From contig JANRJR010000066.1 in the NCBI GenBank assembly GCA_033763845.1, forward strand, positions 1 through 64,000: 64,000 nt of DNA, written 5' to 3'. Under the pieces are notes generated by a model, which was not told the DNA's origin, did not search any database, and saw only the letters and a program-made list of their open reading frames with translations. Shown here one piece after another: positions 26,724 through 36,210 of this stretch; position 1 is the first letter of the stretch, and every line of letters starts with the position of its first letter. Origin of the DNA: DASZBR01 sp033763845 (GTDB lineage: Bacteria; Pseudomonadota; Gammaproteobacteria; DASZBR01). Both the position numbers and the translations under genes were made by a program.

Positions 26724-29380
26724 TTTGCATTTCCTTGTAACGCATTAACAATAACTTCTTTTTGCTGAGCCACATGCATTTTATTGGAACCCCACGCAGG
26801 TGCTGCAAATGAAAGTGGACCCACATAACGCAACGTTTGTGTCGCGCTTAACAATTTTTTAAATTTGCCTTTTAAATACGTCCATGCAAATTGATTTTTC
26901 GGCTCTTCCTGACACCACACAATATCCGCAACATTGGAATATTGATCAAAGATTTTTTTAACGTCTTCTCGCGGAAATGGATACAATTCTTCAATGCGGA
27001 TTAATGCTATGTTATTTATTTTTTGCGCACGGCGAGCTTCTAACAATTCATAATAAATTTTGCCGGAGCAGAAAATTACGCGTTTCACATCGACTGGCTT
27101 AATCGCATCCACTTCAGGAATCACCCGCTGAAATGCACCTTGCGATAAATCATTTAATGTCGATGTCGCTAATTTATGACGGAGTAAACTTTTAGGCGTC
27201 ATCACAATTAATGGCTTGCGTACGGGACGCACCATTTGTCGTCGCAACATGTGAAAGACTTGTGCTGGCGTAGACGGAACACAGACTGTCATATTATCTT
27301 GCGCGCATAATTGTAAAAATCGTTCTAATCGTGCTGACGAATGTTCAGGACCCATACCTTCTTGACCATGCGGCAATAACATTACAATGCTACTTAATCG
27401 CCCCCATTTTTGCTCGCCGGAACTGATGAATTGATCGATGACGACCTGCGCACCATTCACAAAATCACCAAATTGCGCTTCCCATAATACTAAGGTACTG
27501 GGCGTATTTGTCGCGTATCCATATTCGAATGCTAAAACTGCTTCTTCAGACAAAATAGAATCAAACACAGAAAAATGATTTTTGACAGAGATGTGTTGCA
27601 ATGGCGTATACGTATTTCCGTTTTGAAAATCGTGCCATACGGCATGACGATGCGCGAATGTTCCACGACCACAATCTTGTCCAGATAAACGAACGTTATA
27701 CCCATCGGTCAATAACGTCGCATAGGCTAAATTCTCGGCAAACCCCCAATTCATGGGAATTTCACCCTTCGCCATTTTTTTATTGTCTTCGATAATTTTT
27801 GCGACTTGCGGTTGCAACACAAAACCAGACGGAGGCTGATTAATTTCTGCGCCTAATTGTTTCAGAGTATCTAATTTAACCTCTGTGTTAGCTTTAATAT
27901 CAAAATTTTTATTTAAGTATGGCGTCCAATCTTCACCCTGCTGATTAGTGTTTTGCGAAATAACTTTAGGCAAATCATTTTTGCCTGCATCCAAACCATC
28001 ACGGTACTGATTAACTAAATTATCTGCTTCTTCTGGCGTAATAATTCCTGCTTTAATTAATTTATCCGCATAAATTTGACGTGGCGTCGGATGTTGCTTA
28101 ACGACCTGATACATAACGGGTTGTGTTGCTGACGGTTCATCCGCTTCGTTATGACCATGGCGTCGATAACAAATTAAATCAATCACAACATCCTTCGCAA
28201 ATTTCATGCGATAATCAATCGCTAATTGCGCAACGAATAATACTGCTTCCGGGTCATCACCGTTTACATGAAAAATGGGCGCTTGCACCATTTTTGCAAC
28301 ATCCGTGCAATAAAAAGTTGATCGCGCATCTTTCGGGTCTGTTGTAAATCCGACTTGATTATTGACCACAATATGGATTGTTCCGCCTGTTCCAAATCCG
28401 CGTGTTTGTGATAATGCAAACGTTTCCATCACAACACCTTGCCCAGCAAATGCGGCATCACCATGAATTTGAATGCCTAAAATTTCTGCGCGTTTTTCTA
28501 ATCCGTGTCTTTTTTGACGTGCGCGCACCGAACCTAATGTTACGGGTGAAACAATTTCAAGATGCGACGGATTAAATGCTAGCGCAAGATGAGTACTTCC
28601 AACGGTAGTCTTAATATCCGATGAAAATCCCATGTGATATTTCACATCACCCGTTCGACCTTGGTTATCAATTTTGCCTTCAAATTCATCAAATAAATCT
28701 TGCGGCGATTTTCCTAAAATATTCATCAAGACATTTAATCGTCCGCGATGCGCCATACCAATCACAACTTCCTTAATACTTTGTGTGGCACCACGCTGAA
28801 TAATTTCATCCAATAGTGGAATTAAACTATCACCGCCTTCCAAGGAAAATCGTTTTTGACCCACATAGCGCGTACCTAAATATTTCTCTAACCCATCCGC
28901 TGCGGTCAAACACGCTAAAATTCTTTTTTGTTTATCCAATGATAACGCAGGTCGGTTTGCGGGATTTTCAAAACGGTCTTGGATCCAATGCACCTCTACT
29001 TGATCTGTAATGTGCATGAATTCAGCGCCAATTGTTCCACAATATATTTTTTGTAACGCTTTATTTTCAGGAAGGGTTATATTTTTCGGCGGCTTGGATA
29101 AATTCAACGGATCGAGATGAGCAAAAAAATGTCCCAATGCACGGTAGTCATAAACCACCTCATCTTCACTGGATGACGCTACCACAACATTTTTTTGTCT
29201 AGCCAGTTCAATAAACTGTTCACGAATATCTTGATGCGAAACGGTTTCCGGACCTAAAGATTTAAAATAATTTTGCCACTCTTGACTCACCGAATTTGGA
29301 TCATGCAAAAAGGATTCATATAGCGCATCGATATATTCTTCGCCACCACTTAAATACGAAGATTGCCAGGCTTCTTTCAT
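26720..29380 (-). CDS. sucA: 2-oxoglutarate dehydrogenase E1
   Basis: Thiamine-diphosphate-dependent decarboxylase of 2-oxoglutarate. 886 residues (E. coli 933): N-terminal E2-docking segment (SYLSGGEEYIDALYESFL), GMAHRGRLNVLMNILG, ThDP region INGDAAFAGQGVV-type sequence (IQIHGDAAFAGQG), NNQVGFTTDP, LICYRRHGHNEADEP, and DCGRGTFAHRHAVWHD. Translation begins 4 bases after sdhB ends, in the continuous sdh-suc operon. Confidence 0.97.
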   Translation of the reverse strand: MKEAWQSSYLSGGEEYIDALYESFLHDPNSVSQEWQNYFKSLGPETVSHQDIREQFIELARQKNVVVASSSEDEVVYDYRALGHFFAHLDPLNLSKPPKNITLPENKALQKIYCGTIGAEFMHITDQVEVHWIQDRFENPANRPALSLDKQKRILACLTAADGLEKYLGTRYVGQKRFSLEGGDSLIPLLDEIIQRGATQSIKEVVIGMAHRGRLNVLMNILGKSPQDLFDEFEGKIDNQGRTGDVKYHMGFSSDIKTTVGSTHLALAFNPSHLEIVSPVTLGSVRARQKRHGLEKRAEILGIQIHGDAAFAGQGVVMETFALSQTRGFGTGGTIHIVVNNQVGFTTDPKDARSTFYCTDVAKMVQAPIFHVNGDDPEAVLFVAQLAIDYRMKFAKDVVIDLICYRRHGHNEADEPSATQPVMYQVVKQHPTPRQIYADKLIKAGIITPEEADNLVNQYRDGLDAGKNDLPKVISQNTNQQGEDWTPYLNKNFDIKANTEVKLDTLKQLGAEINQPPSGFVLQPQVAKIIEDNKKMAKGEIPMNWGFAENLAYATLLTDGYNVRLSGQDCGRGTFAHRHAVWHDFQNGNTYTPLQHISVKNHFSVFDSILSEEAVLAFEYGYATNTPSTLVLWEAQFGDFVNGAQVVIDQFISSGEQKWGRLSSIVMLLPHGQEGMGPEHSSARLERFLQLCAQDNMTVCVPSTPAQVFHMLRRQMVRPVRKPLIVMTPKSLLRHKLATSTLNDLSQGAFQRVIPEVDAIKPVDVKRVIFCSGKIYYELLEARRAQKINNIALIRIEELYPFPREDVKKIFDQYSNVADIVWCQEEPKNQFAWTYLKGKFKKLLSATQTLRYVGPLSFAAPAWGSNKMHVAQQKEVIVNALQGNAK

Positions 29381-29384
29381 GGGA

Positions 29385-30101
29385 TTAGCTTTGCTCCTTC
29401 ACGAGTTCAGCGCGAATTTTCCCAATCGCTTCAGTTGGATTTAATCCTTTTGGACATACACTGGTACAACTACCGATAGACCGACAACGAAATACACTAA
29501 ATGGATCATCTAAATTATCTAATCGCTCTTGTTTTGCGGTATCACGACTATCAACAATAAATCGCAACGCAGTTAATAATCCCGCCGGTCCAATAAATTT
29601 ATCCGGATTCCACCAAAACGACGGACATGCTGTTGAACAACATGCACATAAAATGCATTCATATAAACCATCTAATTTCGCTCTGTCTTCTGGAGACTGT
29701 AATCGTTCTTTTGCCGGTGGTTCTTCATCGTTAATTAAATACGGCTTTGCTTTTTCATATTGTTTATAAAATTGCGTCATGTCGACAATCAAATCTCTTA
29801 TGACTGGCAAACCTGGTAAAGGACGCAAGGTGATTGGAGACTTTAAACTGGATAAATGCGTCACGCACGCCAAACCGTTTTTGCCATTGATATTCATGCC
29901 GTCTGAACCACACACACCTTCTTTGCACGATCGTCGCAGCGAAAGCGTTTCATCCAACGTATCTTTAATTTGAATTAACGCATCCAATAACATCATATCC
30001 GTATTTTCAGGAATTTCTAATTGATAATCCTGCATACGTGGCTCTTGATCTTTTTCAGGATCAAAACGATAAATTGAAAATTCAACAATACGATTCGTCA
30101 T
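29385..30101 (-). CDS. sdhB: Succinate dehydrogenase iron-sulfur subunit
   Basis: Carries electrons from SdhA FAD to the membrane quinone site. 238 residues with all cluster ligands visible: [2Fe-2S] RRSCKEGVCGSDGMNING plus the later Cys, [4Fe-4S] CILCACCSTACPSFWWNP, and [3Fe-4S] CRSIGSCTSVCPKGLNP. Three-base spacing to sdhA. Confidence 0.98.
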   Translation of the reverse strand: MTNRIVEFSIYRFDPEKDQEPRMQDYQLEIPENTDMMLLDALIQIKDTLDETLSLRRSCKEGVCGSDGMNINGKNGLACVTHLSSLKSPITLRPLPGLPVIRDLIVDMTQFYKQYEKAKPYLINDEEPPAKERLQSPEDRAKLDGLYECILCACCSTACPSFWWNPDKFIGPAGLLTALRFIVDSRDTAKQERLDNLDDPFSVFRCRSIGSCTSVCPKGLNPTEAIGKIRAELVKEQS

Positions 30102-30104
30102 AAA

Positions 30105-31871
30105 TTAATACACTCTTTCTTTGGGCTCAAATGCGGGAACCGTCAACGGTTTCATGTTGACAGCACGCTCCATGATTTTTCCATCCAAGAAACACACTAA
30201 ATGCTTTAACCAGTGTGCATCATCACGATTGGGATAATCTTCACGTGAATGCGCACCACGACTTTCTTTACGTGCTAATGCAGCTACTGCTGTTGTATAC
30301 GCAACCGCCATTAAATTATCTAACTCTAATGCTTCGATTCTGGCCGTGTTAAACACCTTGCTGCGATCAGATAATACCGCATATTGCAGTCTTTCGCGCA
30401 GTTCTGCCAATTTTTTCAAACCATCTTGCATAAATTTCTCAGTGCGGAATACGCCGAAATCACTTTGCATCACACGCTGCAAGGCTTTTCGAATGTGGCT
30501 TACGCTTTCGCCTTTAGCAGCATGCTCCCAACGTTGTAACCTGACTACAGCAGCCTCGACATCGTCCTGGCTTACGGATTGTAACGGCAAACCGTCTTGC
30601 AAACTGGCTTCAACATGCAATCCAGCCGCACGACCAAACACAACTAAATCTAACAGTGAATTTCCACCTAAACGATTTGCGCCATGAACAGACACACACG
30701 CACACTCACCGACGGCATATAAGCCTTCAATGATTTTATCTTTACCACTACTGTCTACGGTAATCGCTTGACCGTGAACATTGGTCGGAATTCCACCCAT
30801 CATATAATGACAGGTTGGCACAACTGGGATGGGTGTATTAATTGGATCGACATGTGCAAATGTCATGGATAATTCTCGAATTCCAGGCAATCGTGATTTA
30901 ATTAAATCAGCGCCCAAATGGTCCAATTTTAATTTCACACATTGCACGCCATTAATTTCAAATCCACGGCCTTCACGAATTTCCATCGCCATTGCACGGG
31001 CAACCACATCACGTCCGGCTAAATCTTTTGCATTTGGCGCATAACGTTCCATAAAACGTTCGCCATTTTTATTAATTAAATATCCACCTTCACCACGACA
31101 ACCTTCTGTCACTAAACAACCCGCACCTGCAATTCCGGTTGGATGAAATTGCCACATCTCAATATCTTGCACCGGAAATCCAGCACGTAAAAACATTCCA
31201 ACGCCATCACCGGTATTAATTAACGCATTGGTTGTAGATTCATAAATTCTTCCCGCACCACCGGTTGCAAAAATCGTTGCCCTAGAATGAAAAAAAACAA
31301 TTTCGCCGGTTTCTATACAGATAGCCGTTACGCCCGCAACAGATCCATTTTTAGACTTAACAATATCCATCGCATACCATTCGCTGAAAAAATGAGCCTT
31401 TGCTTCGAGATTTTTTTGATACAAGGTATGTAATAACGCGTGGCCTGTTCTATCTGCCGCAGCACAGGTTCGTGCAGCTTGTGAACCACCAAAATTTTTT
31501 GATTGCCCACCAAATGGACGCTGATAAATTTTGCCGTCATCTGTTCGCGAAAACGGTAAACCCATATGTTCTAATTCATAGACAGCCTCAGGGCCTGTTT
31601 TACACATATATTCAATACTGTCTTGGTCACCTAAATAATCAGAACCTTTTACGGTATCGTACATATGCCATTGCCATTGATCATCTGGATCCGCATTGCC
31701 TAATGCACAGGTAATTCCACCCTGCGCAGAAACCGTATGTGAACGCGTGGGAAATACTTTAGAAAGTACTGCAACACGCTGGCCGCTTTTTGCTAACTGA
31801 AGTGCAGCGCGCATACCCGCACCGCCGGCGCCAACAATAATTGCATCAAACTCATATTTTGGCATTGCCAT
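30105..31871 (-). CDS. sdhA: Succinate dehydrogenase flavoprotein subunit
   Basis: Oxidises succinate to fumarate with covalently bound FAD. 588 residues: dinucleotide-binding IIVGAGGAGMRAALQLA, flavinylation His in TRSHTVSAQGG, active-site region HPTGIAGAGCLVTEGCRGEGG, HYMMGGIPTN and catalytic Arg region GANRLGGNSLLDLVVFGR. A second in-frame ATG two codons in (31865) is an alternative start. Confidence 0.98.
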   Translation of the reverse strand: MAMPKYEFDAIIVGAGGAGMRAALQLAKSGQRVAVLSKVFPTRSHTVSAQGGITCALGNADPDDQWQWHMYDTVKGSDYLGDQDSIEYMCKTGPEAVYELEHMGLPFSRTDDGKIYQRPFGGQSKNFGGSQAARTCAAADRTGHALLHTLYQKNLEAKAHFFSEWYAMDIVKSKNGSVAGVTAICIETGEIVFFHSRATIFATGGAGRIYESTTNALINTGDGVGMFLRAGFPVQDIEMWQFHPTGIAGAGCLVTEGCRGEGGYLINKNGERFMERYAPNAKDLAGRDVVARAMAMEIREGRGFEINGVQCVKLKLDHLGADLIKSRLPGIRELSMTFAHVDPINTPIPVVPTCHYMMGGIPTNVHGQAITVDSSGKDKIIEGLYAVGECACVSVHGANRLGGNSLLDLVVFGRAAGLHVEASLQDGLPLQSVSQDDVEAAVVRLQRWEHAAKGESVSHIRKALQRVMQSDFGVFRTEKFMQDGLKKLAELRERLQYAVLSDRSKVFNTARIEALELDNLMAVAYTTAVAALARKESRGAHSREDYPNRDDAHWLKHLVCFLDGKIMERAVNMKPLTVPAFEPKERVY

Positions 31872-31874
31872 TTT

Positions 31875-32222
31875 TTATGCCCCCCAGAGAATATTCATTG
31901 CCCAAATGAATGAGCCGACCAAAACAAGTGATGTAATCACTAAAAAAGAAACGCGCAGGACAGTAAGCTTCAAATAATCCGTCGCAATGGTCCACAAGCC
32001 AATCCGGGTATGCAAAATTAAAAACAGAAAAAATAATAGGGTCGCAATACGCATCCATGTTGCGGTAAATAATAAATGCCAGGAATAATAATCATGAACC
32101 GGATTAAATATTAAATAGCTAACTAAAGTGATAATATAAACCGCCATAAAAAACGCCGTCATGTTTTGAATCAGCCAATCGCGCAGCCCATTTCGGGTCA
32201 AACTGGTCACACTTTTTACCAT
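31875..32222 (-). CDS. sdhD: Succinate dehydrogenase membrane anchor SdhD
   Basis: Membrane anchor contributing to haem and ubiquinone binding. 115 residues from the ATG at 32222 (MVKSVTSLTRNGLRDWLIQN), with three transmembrane helices and the haem-proximal motif LHTRIGLWTIATDYLK. A longer frame to 32381 is only the shadow of sdhC and is excluded. Overlaps the sdhC stop by 7 bases. Confidence 0.93.
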   Translation of the reverse strand: MVKSVTSLTRNGLRDWLIQNMTAFFMAVYIITLVSYLIFNPVHDYYSWHLLFTATWMRIATLLFFLFLILHTRIGLWTIATDYLKLTVLRVSFLVITSLVLVGSFIWAMNILWGA

Positions 32223-32611
32223 AGCCAGACTCCTACAATGAGAGAAAGCAAAATAGAGAGGCCTAAAATAATTTTTGCAGTAAGACGCATAGCGCTCAAA
32301 CTTTCCAAGAAACCAAAATTCATAATGAAATGTCGAATACCCGCCAGCATGTGATAAATCAACCCACTGAGACAAACCCAAATTAAAAACTTAACGACAC
32401 CCAAGGTAAAAATTTCCTGCACGGCCGCAAAACTATCGGGTGATGCCAAAGAGGCTTGCAGTGCCCAGACAATTAAGGGCACGAACAAAAATAATAAAAC
32501 ACCGGTGATACGGTGCAGAATGGAGATAATAGCAGTGATGGGAAAGCGTATGGTAAACAAATTTAAGTTTACTGGACGCACTTTTTTGGCCGGCGGTGTT
32601 TCGGTTGCCAT
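32216..32611 (-). CDS. sdhC: Succinate dehydrogenase cytochrome b556 subunit SdhC
   Basis: Haem b and quinone-binding membrane subunit. 131 residues from the ATG at 32611 (MATETPPAKKVRPVNLNL), placed by a strong AGGGGGA five bases upstream. Conserved IRFPITAIISILHRITGVLLF contains the quinone-site Ser/Arg region, HMLAGIRHFIMNFG the haem His; three transmembrane helices. First gene of the sdhCDAB-sucABCD-coaE-hldE-kinase operon. Confidence 0.95.
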   Translation of the reverse strand: MATETPPAKKVRPVNLNLFTIRFPITAIISILHRITGVLLFLFVPLIVWALQASLASPDSFAAVQEIFTLGVVKFLIWVCLSGLIYHMLAGIRHFIMNFGFLESLSAMRLTAKIILGLSILLSLIVGVWLW

Positions 32612-32636
32612 ATTTTCCCCCTTAGTAAGACGTGGA

Positions 32637-32665
32637 ATTATAGCAACCAATCGGGGCTTTTCCCA
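32637..32665 (-). promoter_or_regulatory. Candidate sdh-suc operon promoter
   Basis: TATAAT on the minus strand (32642-32637) with a weak -35 TGGGAA 17 bases upstream (32665-32660). It would start RNA about 20 bases before the sdhC ATG. The consensus -10 is the main support. Confidence 0.45.
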
Positions 32666-32694
32666 CACCTGGGCCTATACCTTATATATAGGTG

Positions 32695-33432
32695 TCAAAA
32701 AAACGCTTGCTTCCCCCAAATCAACACCACCCAACCCGCGATGGCTAAATACGGTCCAAACGCAATCGCAGTCTTGCTATTTGCCTTCTTCGCTGCAATT
32801 AAAGTAATTGCAACAACGGAACCTAACAATGCAGCTATTAATACAATCCACGGTAGTGCTATCCATCCCGTCCAGGCACCTAACGCTGCCAACAATTTAA
32901 AATCACCGTAACCCATACCTTCACGGTGCGTCACAAATTCATACATTTTTGCAATAAACCATAAACTGGAATATCCCACCGCTGCACCGACGATGGCATC
33001 TTCGGGCGACGTAAAACCCGGCAAGGTACTGACCAACAATCCTATCCACAACAATGAAAAATTTAGTTCATCAGGTAATATCTGATGCTCAAAATCAATA
33101 AAAATTAAGCTAATTAAAAGTAGGCTGAATATAACAGTCTCAAAAAATATTCTATTTGAGCCAAAATGAAGATATAAAAACGCACATGCCACACCCGTTA
33201 ATAATTCTACGACGGGATAGCGCCACGAGATTGGTTTCCGACAAAAAGCACATGCGCCTTTTAAATAAATAAAACTAAACACGGGAATATTATGTATCCA
33301 ACGTAATTTGTGTTTGCATTTCGGACAACTCGAGGATGGCAATAATAAAGAGCGCTCACGTGGCATGCGATGAATCACAACATTGAGAAAACTTCCCAAA
33401 CATAACCCAATTAAAAAAATCACCAACACCAT
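32695..33432 (-). CDS. pilD: Type IV prepilin peptidase / N-methylase PilD
   Basis: Inner-membrane aspartyl protease that cleaves and methylates prepilins. 245 residues from the ATG at 33432, which shares its A with the pilC stop (TAATG). Signatures: CLGSFLNVVIHRMP, zinc tetracysteine Cys36/39 (CPKCK) and Cys61/64 (CAFC), catalytic Asp113 in FIDFEHQILPDELN and Asp177 in GMGYGDFKLLAALG; about seven transmembrane segments. Shorter than Pseudomonas PilD (290). The 29 in-frame codons upstream are inside pilC and rejected. Confidence 0.93.
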   Translation of the reverse strand: MVLVIFLIGLCLGSFLNVVIHRMPRERSLLLPSSSCPKCKHKLRWIHNIPVFSFIYLKGACAFCRKPISWRYPVVELLTGVACAFLYLHFGSNRIFFETVIFSLLLISLIFIDFEHQILPDELNFSLLWIGLLVSTLPGFTSPEDAIVGAAVGYSSLWFIAKMYEFVTHREGMGYGDFKLLAALGAWTGWIALPWIVLIAALLGSVVAITLIAAKKANSKTAIAFGPYLAIAGWVVLIWGKQAFF

Positions 33433-34370
33433 TACACCACCCTCCCTAGTTGAAACACGGGTAAATACATCGCAATCACTAACCCACCAATAAACAATCC
33501 CATAAATATCATGATGCACGGTTCAAGTAATTGCGTAAATCGTGACAAAATTCCATCCAGTTCTGTTTCGGTCATCAGCGCAATGCGCGAAAGCATTTGG
33601 CTTAACATCCCCGATGCTTCGCCCACTTTGATCATTTGAATCATCATAGTCGAAAATCGACTCGTGGATTGTAGCGCGTCTGACAACATTTCGCCTCTTA
33701 AGATTTTATCTCGCACGTCACTCTCAACCATTAAAAATAATCCATCGACGATGGGCACGCCCGCAATCAGCAAGATCGATAATGTTCTACAAAACCGGGA
33801 AATATAAATTCTGGCTTGGACTTTACGTATTAATGGCAAAGATAATAATTTTTCAGCGTAATAATATATTCCAAGACTCATGGTCATAATCATTATCAGC
33901 AATAACCACCAATAATTTTTAATGCTATCTGAAATAAAAATTACTGTTCGAGTAAGTGCAGGCAATTCCGCACCCATGCTAGAAAATAAATTTTCGAATT
34001 GAGGAACAACAAATAATAATAATGCGAGAGTAATCAACATTGCGACAATAAATACTACCACAGGATAAAATATAGCTTTTATTACGCGCGACTTAAATTG
34101 GCCCATTCTATCTTGATAATCTGCGAGATCATTTAAGACAGTGGGTAATGCCGCAGCACGCTCGCCCGCTTCGATTAATTTGCACATCATGGAAGAATAC
34201 ACTTTAGGGTACTGCGCGCACGCTTTGGATAATGACATACCTGCTTCTACATTATTTTTAATATTAGCTAAAATAATTTTAGTTTTAGGTGATGTGCTAT
34301 CTGCAAGAATTTTTAGCGCCGTGGCTAAGGGGATGTGGGCGTTTAACAAAACAGCTAAATCTCTGATCAT
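33432..34370 (-). CDS. pilC: Type IV pilus inner-membrane platform protein PilC (short form)
   Basis: Platform protein on which the pilus is assembled. 312 residues instead of about 400: it starts directly in the first T2SSF domain (MIRDLAVLLNAHIPLATALKIL), lacking the roughly 60-residue N-terminal cytoplasmic segment of canonical PilC. The second T2SSF domain (ISRFCRTLSILLIAGVPIVDGL) and three transmembrane regions remain. Start overlaps pilB by 4 bases. Confidence 0.88.
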   Translation of the reverse strand: MIRDLAVLLNAHIPLATALKILADSTSPKTKIILANIKNNVEAGMSLSKACAQYPKVYSSMMCKLIEAGERAAALPTVLNDLADYQDRMGQFKSRVIKAIFYPVVVFIVAMLITLALLLFVVPQFENLFSSMGAELPALTRTVIFISDSIKNYWWLLLIMIMTMSLGIYYYAEKLLSLPLIRKVQARIYISRFCRTLSILLIAGVPIVDGLFLMVESDVRDKILRGEMLSDALQSTSRFSTMMIQMIKVGEASGMLSQMLSRIALMTETELDGILSRFTQLLEPCIMIFMGLFIGGLVIAMYLPVFQLGRVV

Positions 34371-35689
34371 TCCACCACCCTCACCACCTCACTCATTGTG
34401 GTGATACTGTCACGAACTTTTTCTAATCCATGCTCATACAGCGTCATCATGCCCTGCTGTTTTGCTAATTTTTCTAGCGTTATTGAATCCGGCGAATGTA
34501 GCAATATTTCACGTATTGCATCCGTCATCACCAATACTTCATAAATTCCAGTGCGGCCCGAAAATCCATCTTGGCATTTCACACGCACTAAACGCTGCGC
34601 AATAATTAATTTTACGGATGAAATGATATGATATGCGGGGATTCCCATATGCAATAATCTTGTGAGAGTCTCTGCTGCACTATTAGTATGCAACGTGGAT
34701 AAAACTAAATGCCCTGTTTGCGCGGCTTTTATTGCAATATCTGCGGTTTCTGTATCACGCATTTCTCCGACCATAATAATATCCGGATCTTGTCGCAAGA
34801 ATGCTCTTAATACTGTGGCAAAAGTTAACTCTATTTTTGAATTTACAGCTACTTGATTAATTCCTGGCAAATCCATTTCAACCGGATCTTCAACGCTCAA
34901 AATATTTGATTCAGGTTTGTTTAATAAATTTAATAGCGTATATAACGTTATCGTTTTCCCTGATCCCGTAGGACCTGTCACAATAATCATGCCTTGAGAC
35001 TTATGAGCATGACCCAGAATAATTTGTTTTTGTATATCAGATAAACCTAAACTGTCTATGGTTAAATCTACATGTGAATTATTTAATAATCTTAAAACTA
35101 TTTTTTCGCCATGCACGGTAGGACAAGTACTGATTCGACAATCAACATATTGGGTATCAGAAAAAATAATTCTTAAGCGCCCGTCTTGCGGCAAACGTCT
35201 TTCAGTCATGTCCAACTGCGCCAATACTTTTAAATGTGCTATTAGCCTGGGCGCCAATTGTTCAGATAATTGAGCCGTTTCATATAATATTCCGTCTATC
35301 CGAAATCTAATCCGTAATTTATTTTCTTCGGTTTCGATATGAATATCGGATGATTTCTTTGAAATCGCATCCATAAATAACTTTTCAACATAAGTCACTA
35401 TAGATGCGTCATCCGCAACATAATCTTGTGCTTGTCTATGCAGTAATTTCGCAATACGCTGGGCTAATTTAAATTTATCAACAAGATGAAGCTCAAGACG
35501 GCGATTTAATCGAAACTGAATCTCATGAAGGTTTTCATAATTCGACGCATCCGCACAGGCAATTTTCGCTTTTTGCGCATCCATACCCAATACCAATACT
35601 TGGTAATCTTGCATGATACGCTCAGGCAATACGGTCAATAATATTTGGCTATCTGGAACATCATCCAGATCGACATCTTGAATTAGCAT
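34367..35689 (-). CDS. pilB: Type IV pilus assembly ATPase PilB (compact)
   Basis: GspE/PilB family hexameric ATPase powering pilus extension. 440 residues against about 565 usually. A short N-terminal domain (1-90) is followed by DIHIETEENKLRIRFRIDG, Walker A GPTGSGKT (239-246), Asp box and Walker B (RQDPDIIMVGEMRD), and His box (LVLSTLHTNSAAETLTRLL). The zinc tetracysteine insert expected after RLVR is missing: the chain passes from KCQDG straight to FSGRTGIYEVL (about 371-385). Overlaps pilA by 7 bases. Confidence 0.9.
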   Translation of the reverse strand: MLIQDVDLDDVPDSQILLTVLPERIMQDYQVLVLGMDAQKAKIACADASNYENLHEIQFRLNRRLELHLVDKFKLAQRIAKLLHRQAQDYVADDASIVTYVEKLFMDAISKKSSDIHIETEENKLRIRFRIDGILYETAQLSEQLAPRLIAHLKVLAQLDMTERRLPQDGRLRIIFSDTQYVDCRISTCPTVHGEKIVLRLLNNSHVDLTIDSLGLSDIQKQIILGHAHKSQGMIIVTGPTGSGKTITLYTLLNLLNKPESNILSVEDPVEMDLPGINQVAVNSKIELTFATVLRAFLRQDPDIIMVGEMRDTETADIAIKAAQTGHLVLSTLHTNSAAETLTRLLHMGIPAYHIISSVKLIIAQRLVRVKCQDGFSGRTGIYEVLVMTDAIREILLHSPDSITLEKLAKQQGMMTLYEHGLEKVRDSITTMSEVVRVVE

Positions 35690-36117
35690 AAATCAGCAAT
35701 GATGCAGCTGCTGATTTTGCTCTTCGACCAAAAAATTTGGCCATTCAATGCTTCAATGCCCTCTAAGATATAACTATATTCGGCGTTGGCCTTGCCAATA
35801 TTTTGTGAGGTAGCGGTAATTTTAACGCTATTTTGACCTGATGAACTGACCCCAACCGTTTTAACTTTGCTTTGCTGCAATGACGAATTATCGACCAATT
35901 GCGGCAATCCCTGTTGTTCAACACAACCCGCCAAACTTCCATGTTCGCGCGCACAGGATTCAACAGCTAATTTCAGGGGCGAAACGGCTTGAATCACTTC
36001 AGCGAACTTTGCTTTGAGGGTATAGTTTTGATAAGAAGGAAGCGCAACAGCAGCAAGAACAGCAATAATGGCAACAACAATCATCAACTCAATTAAACTG
36101 AAGCCTTTCATTATCAT
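35683..36117 (-). CDS. pilA: Type IV major pilin PilA
   Basis: Prepilin of 144 residues. Short leader MIMKG cleaved before Phe by PilD, then the hydrophobic helix FSLIELMIVVAIIAVLAAVA with Glu5 and a globular head with a C-terminal disulfide pair (SSCIIADLC). A further Cys pair (SCAREHGSLAGC) lies mid-protein. GGAG seven bases before the ATG at 36117 supports this start over the ATG at 36111. First gene of pilABCD; divergent from argS. Confidence 0.93.
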   Translation of the reverse strand: MIMKGFSLIELMIVVAIIAVLAAVALPSYQNYTLKAKFAEVIQAVSPLKLAVESCAREHGSLAGCVEQQGLPQLVDNSSLQQSKVKTVGVSSSGQNSVKITATSQNIGKANAEYSYILEGIEALNGQIFWSKSKISSCIIADLC

Positions 36118-36174
36118 AAAACATCTCCGTACGGGTTATTACTATTGAGACGGCAGTATGCCAAACGAAATGGC

Positions 36175-36204
36175 TTGTCGCAACACCGAATTGTTTCTTA
36201 TACT
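36175..36204 (+). promoter_or_regulatory. Candidate argS promoter
   Basis: TTGTCG (36175-36180), 18 bases, TATACT (36199-36204). The -10 ends six bases before the argS ATG, which would place the transcription start at the initiation codon. Confidence 0.4.
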
Positions 36205-36210
36205 AGGCAA

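Noticed and set aside
31852..32058. 68-residue minus-strand frame inside sdhD
   Set aside because: Out-of-frame shadow; sdhD with its haem motif occupies the region.
34367..35689. pilB as a frameshifted pseudogene
   Set aside because: The frame is continuous and all ATPase motifs are intact; the missing zinc module is an in-frame deletion.
36118..36210. Sigma-54 promoter for pilA
   Set aside because: A GGCATACTGCC stretch looks similar, but the GG-GC spacing is wrong for -24/-12 elements.
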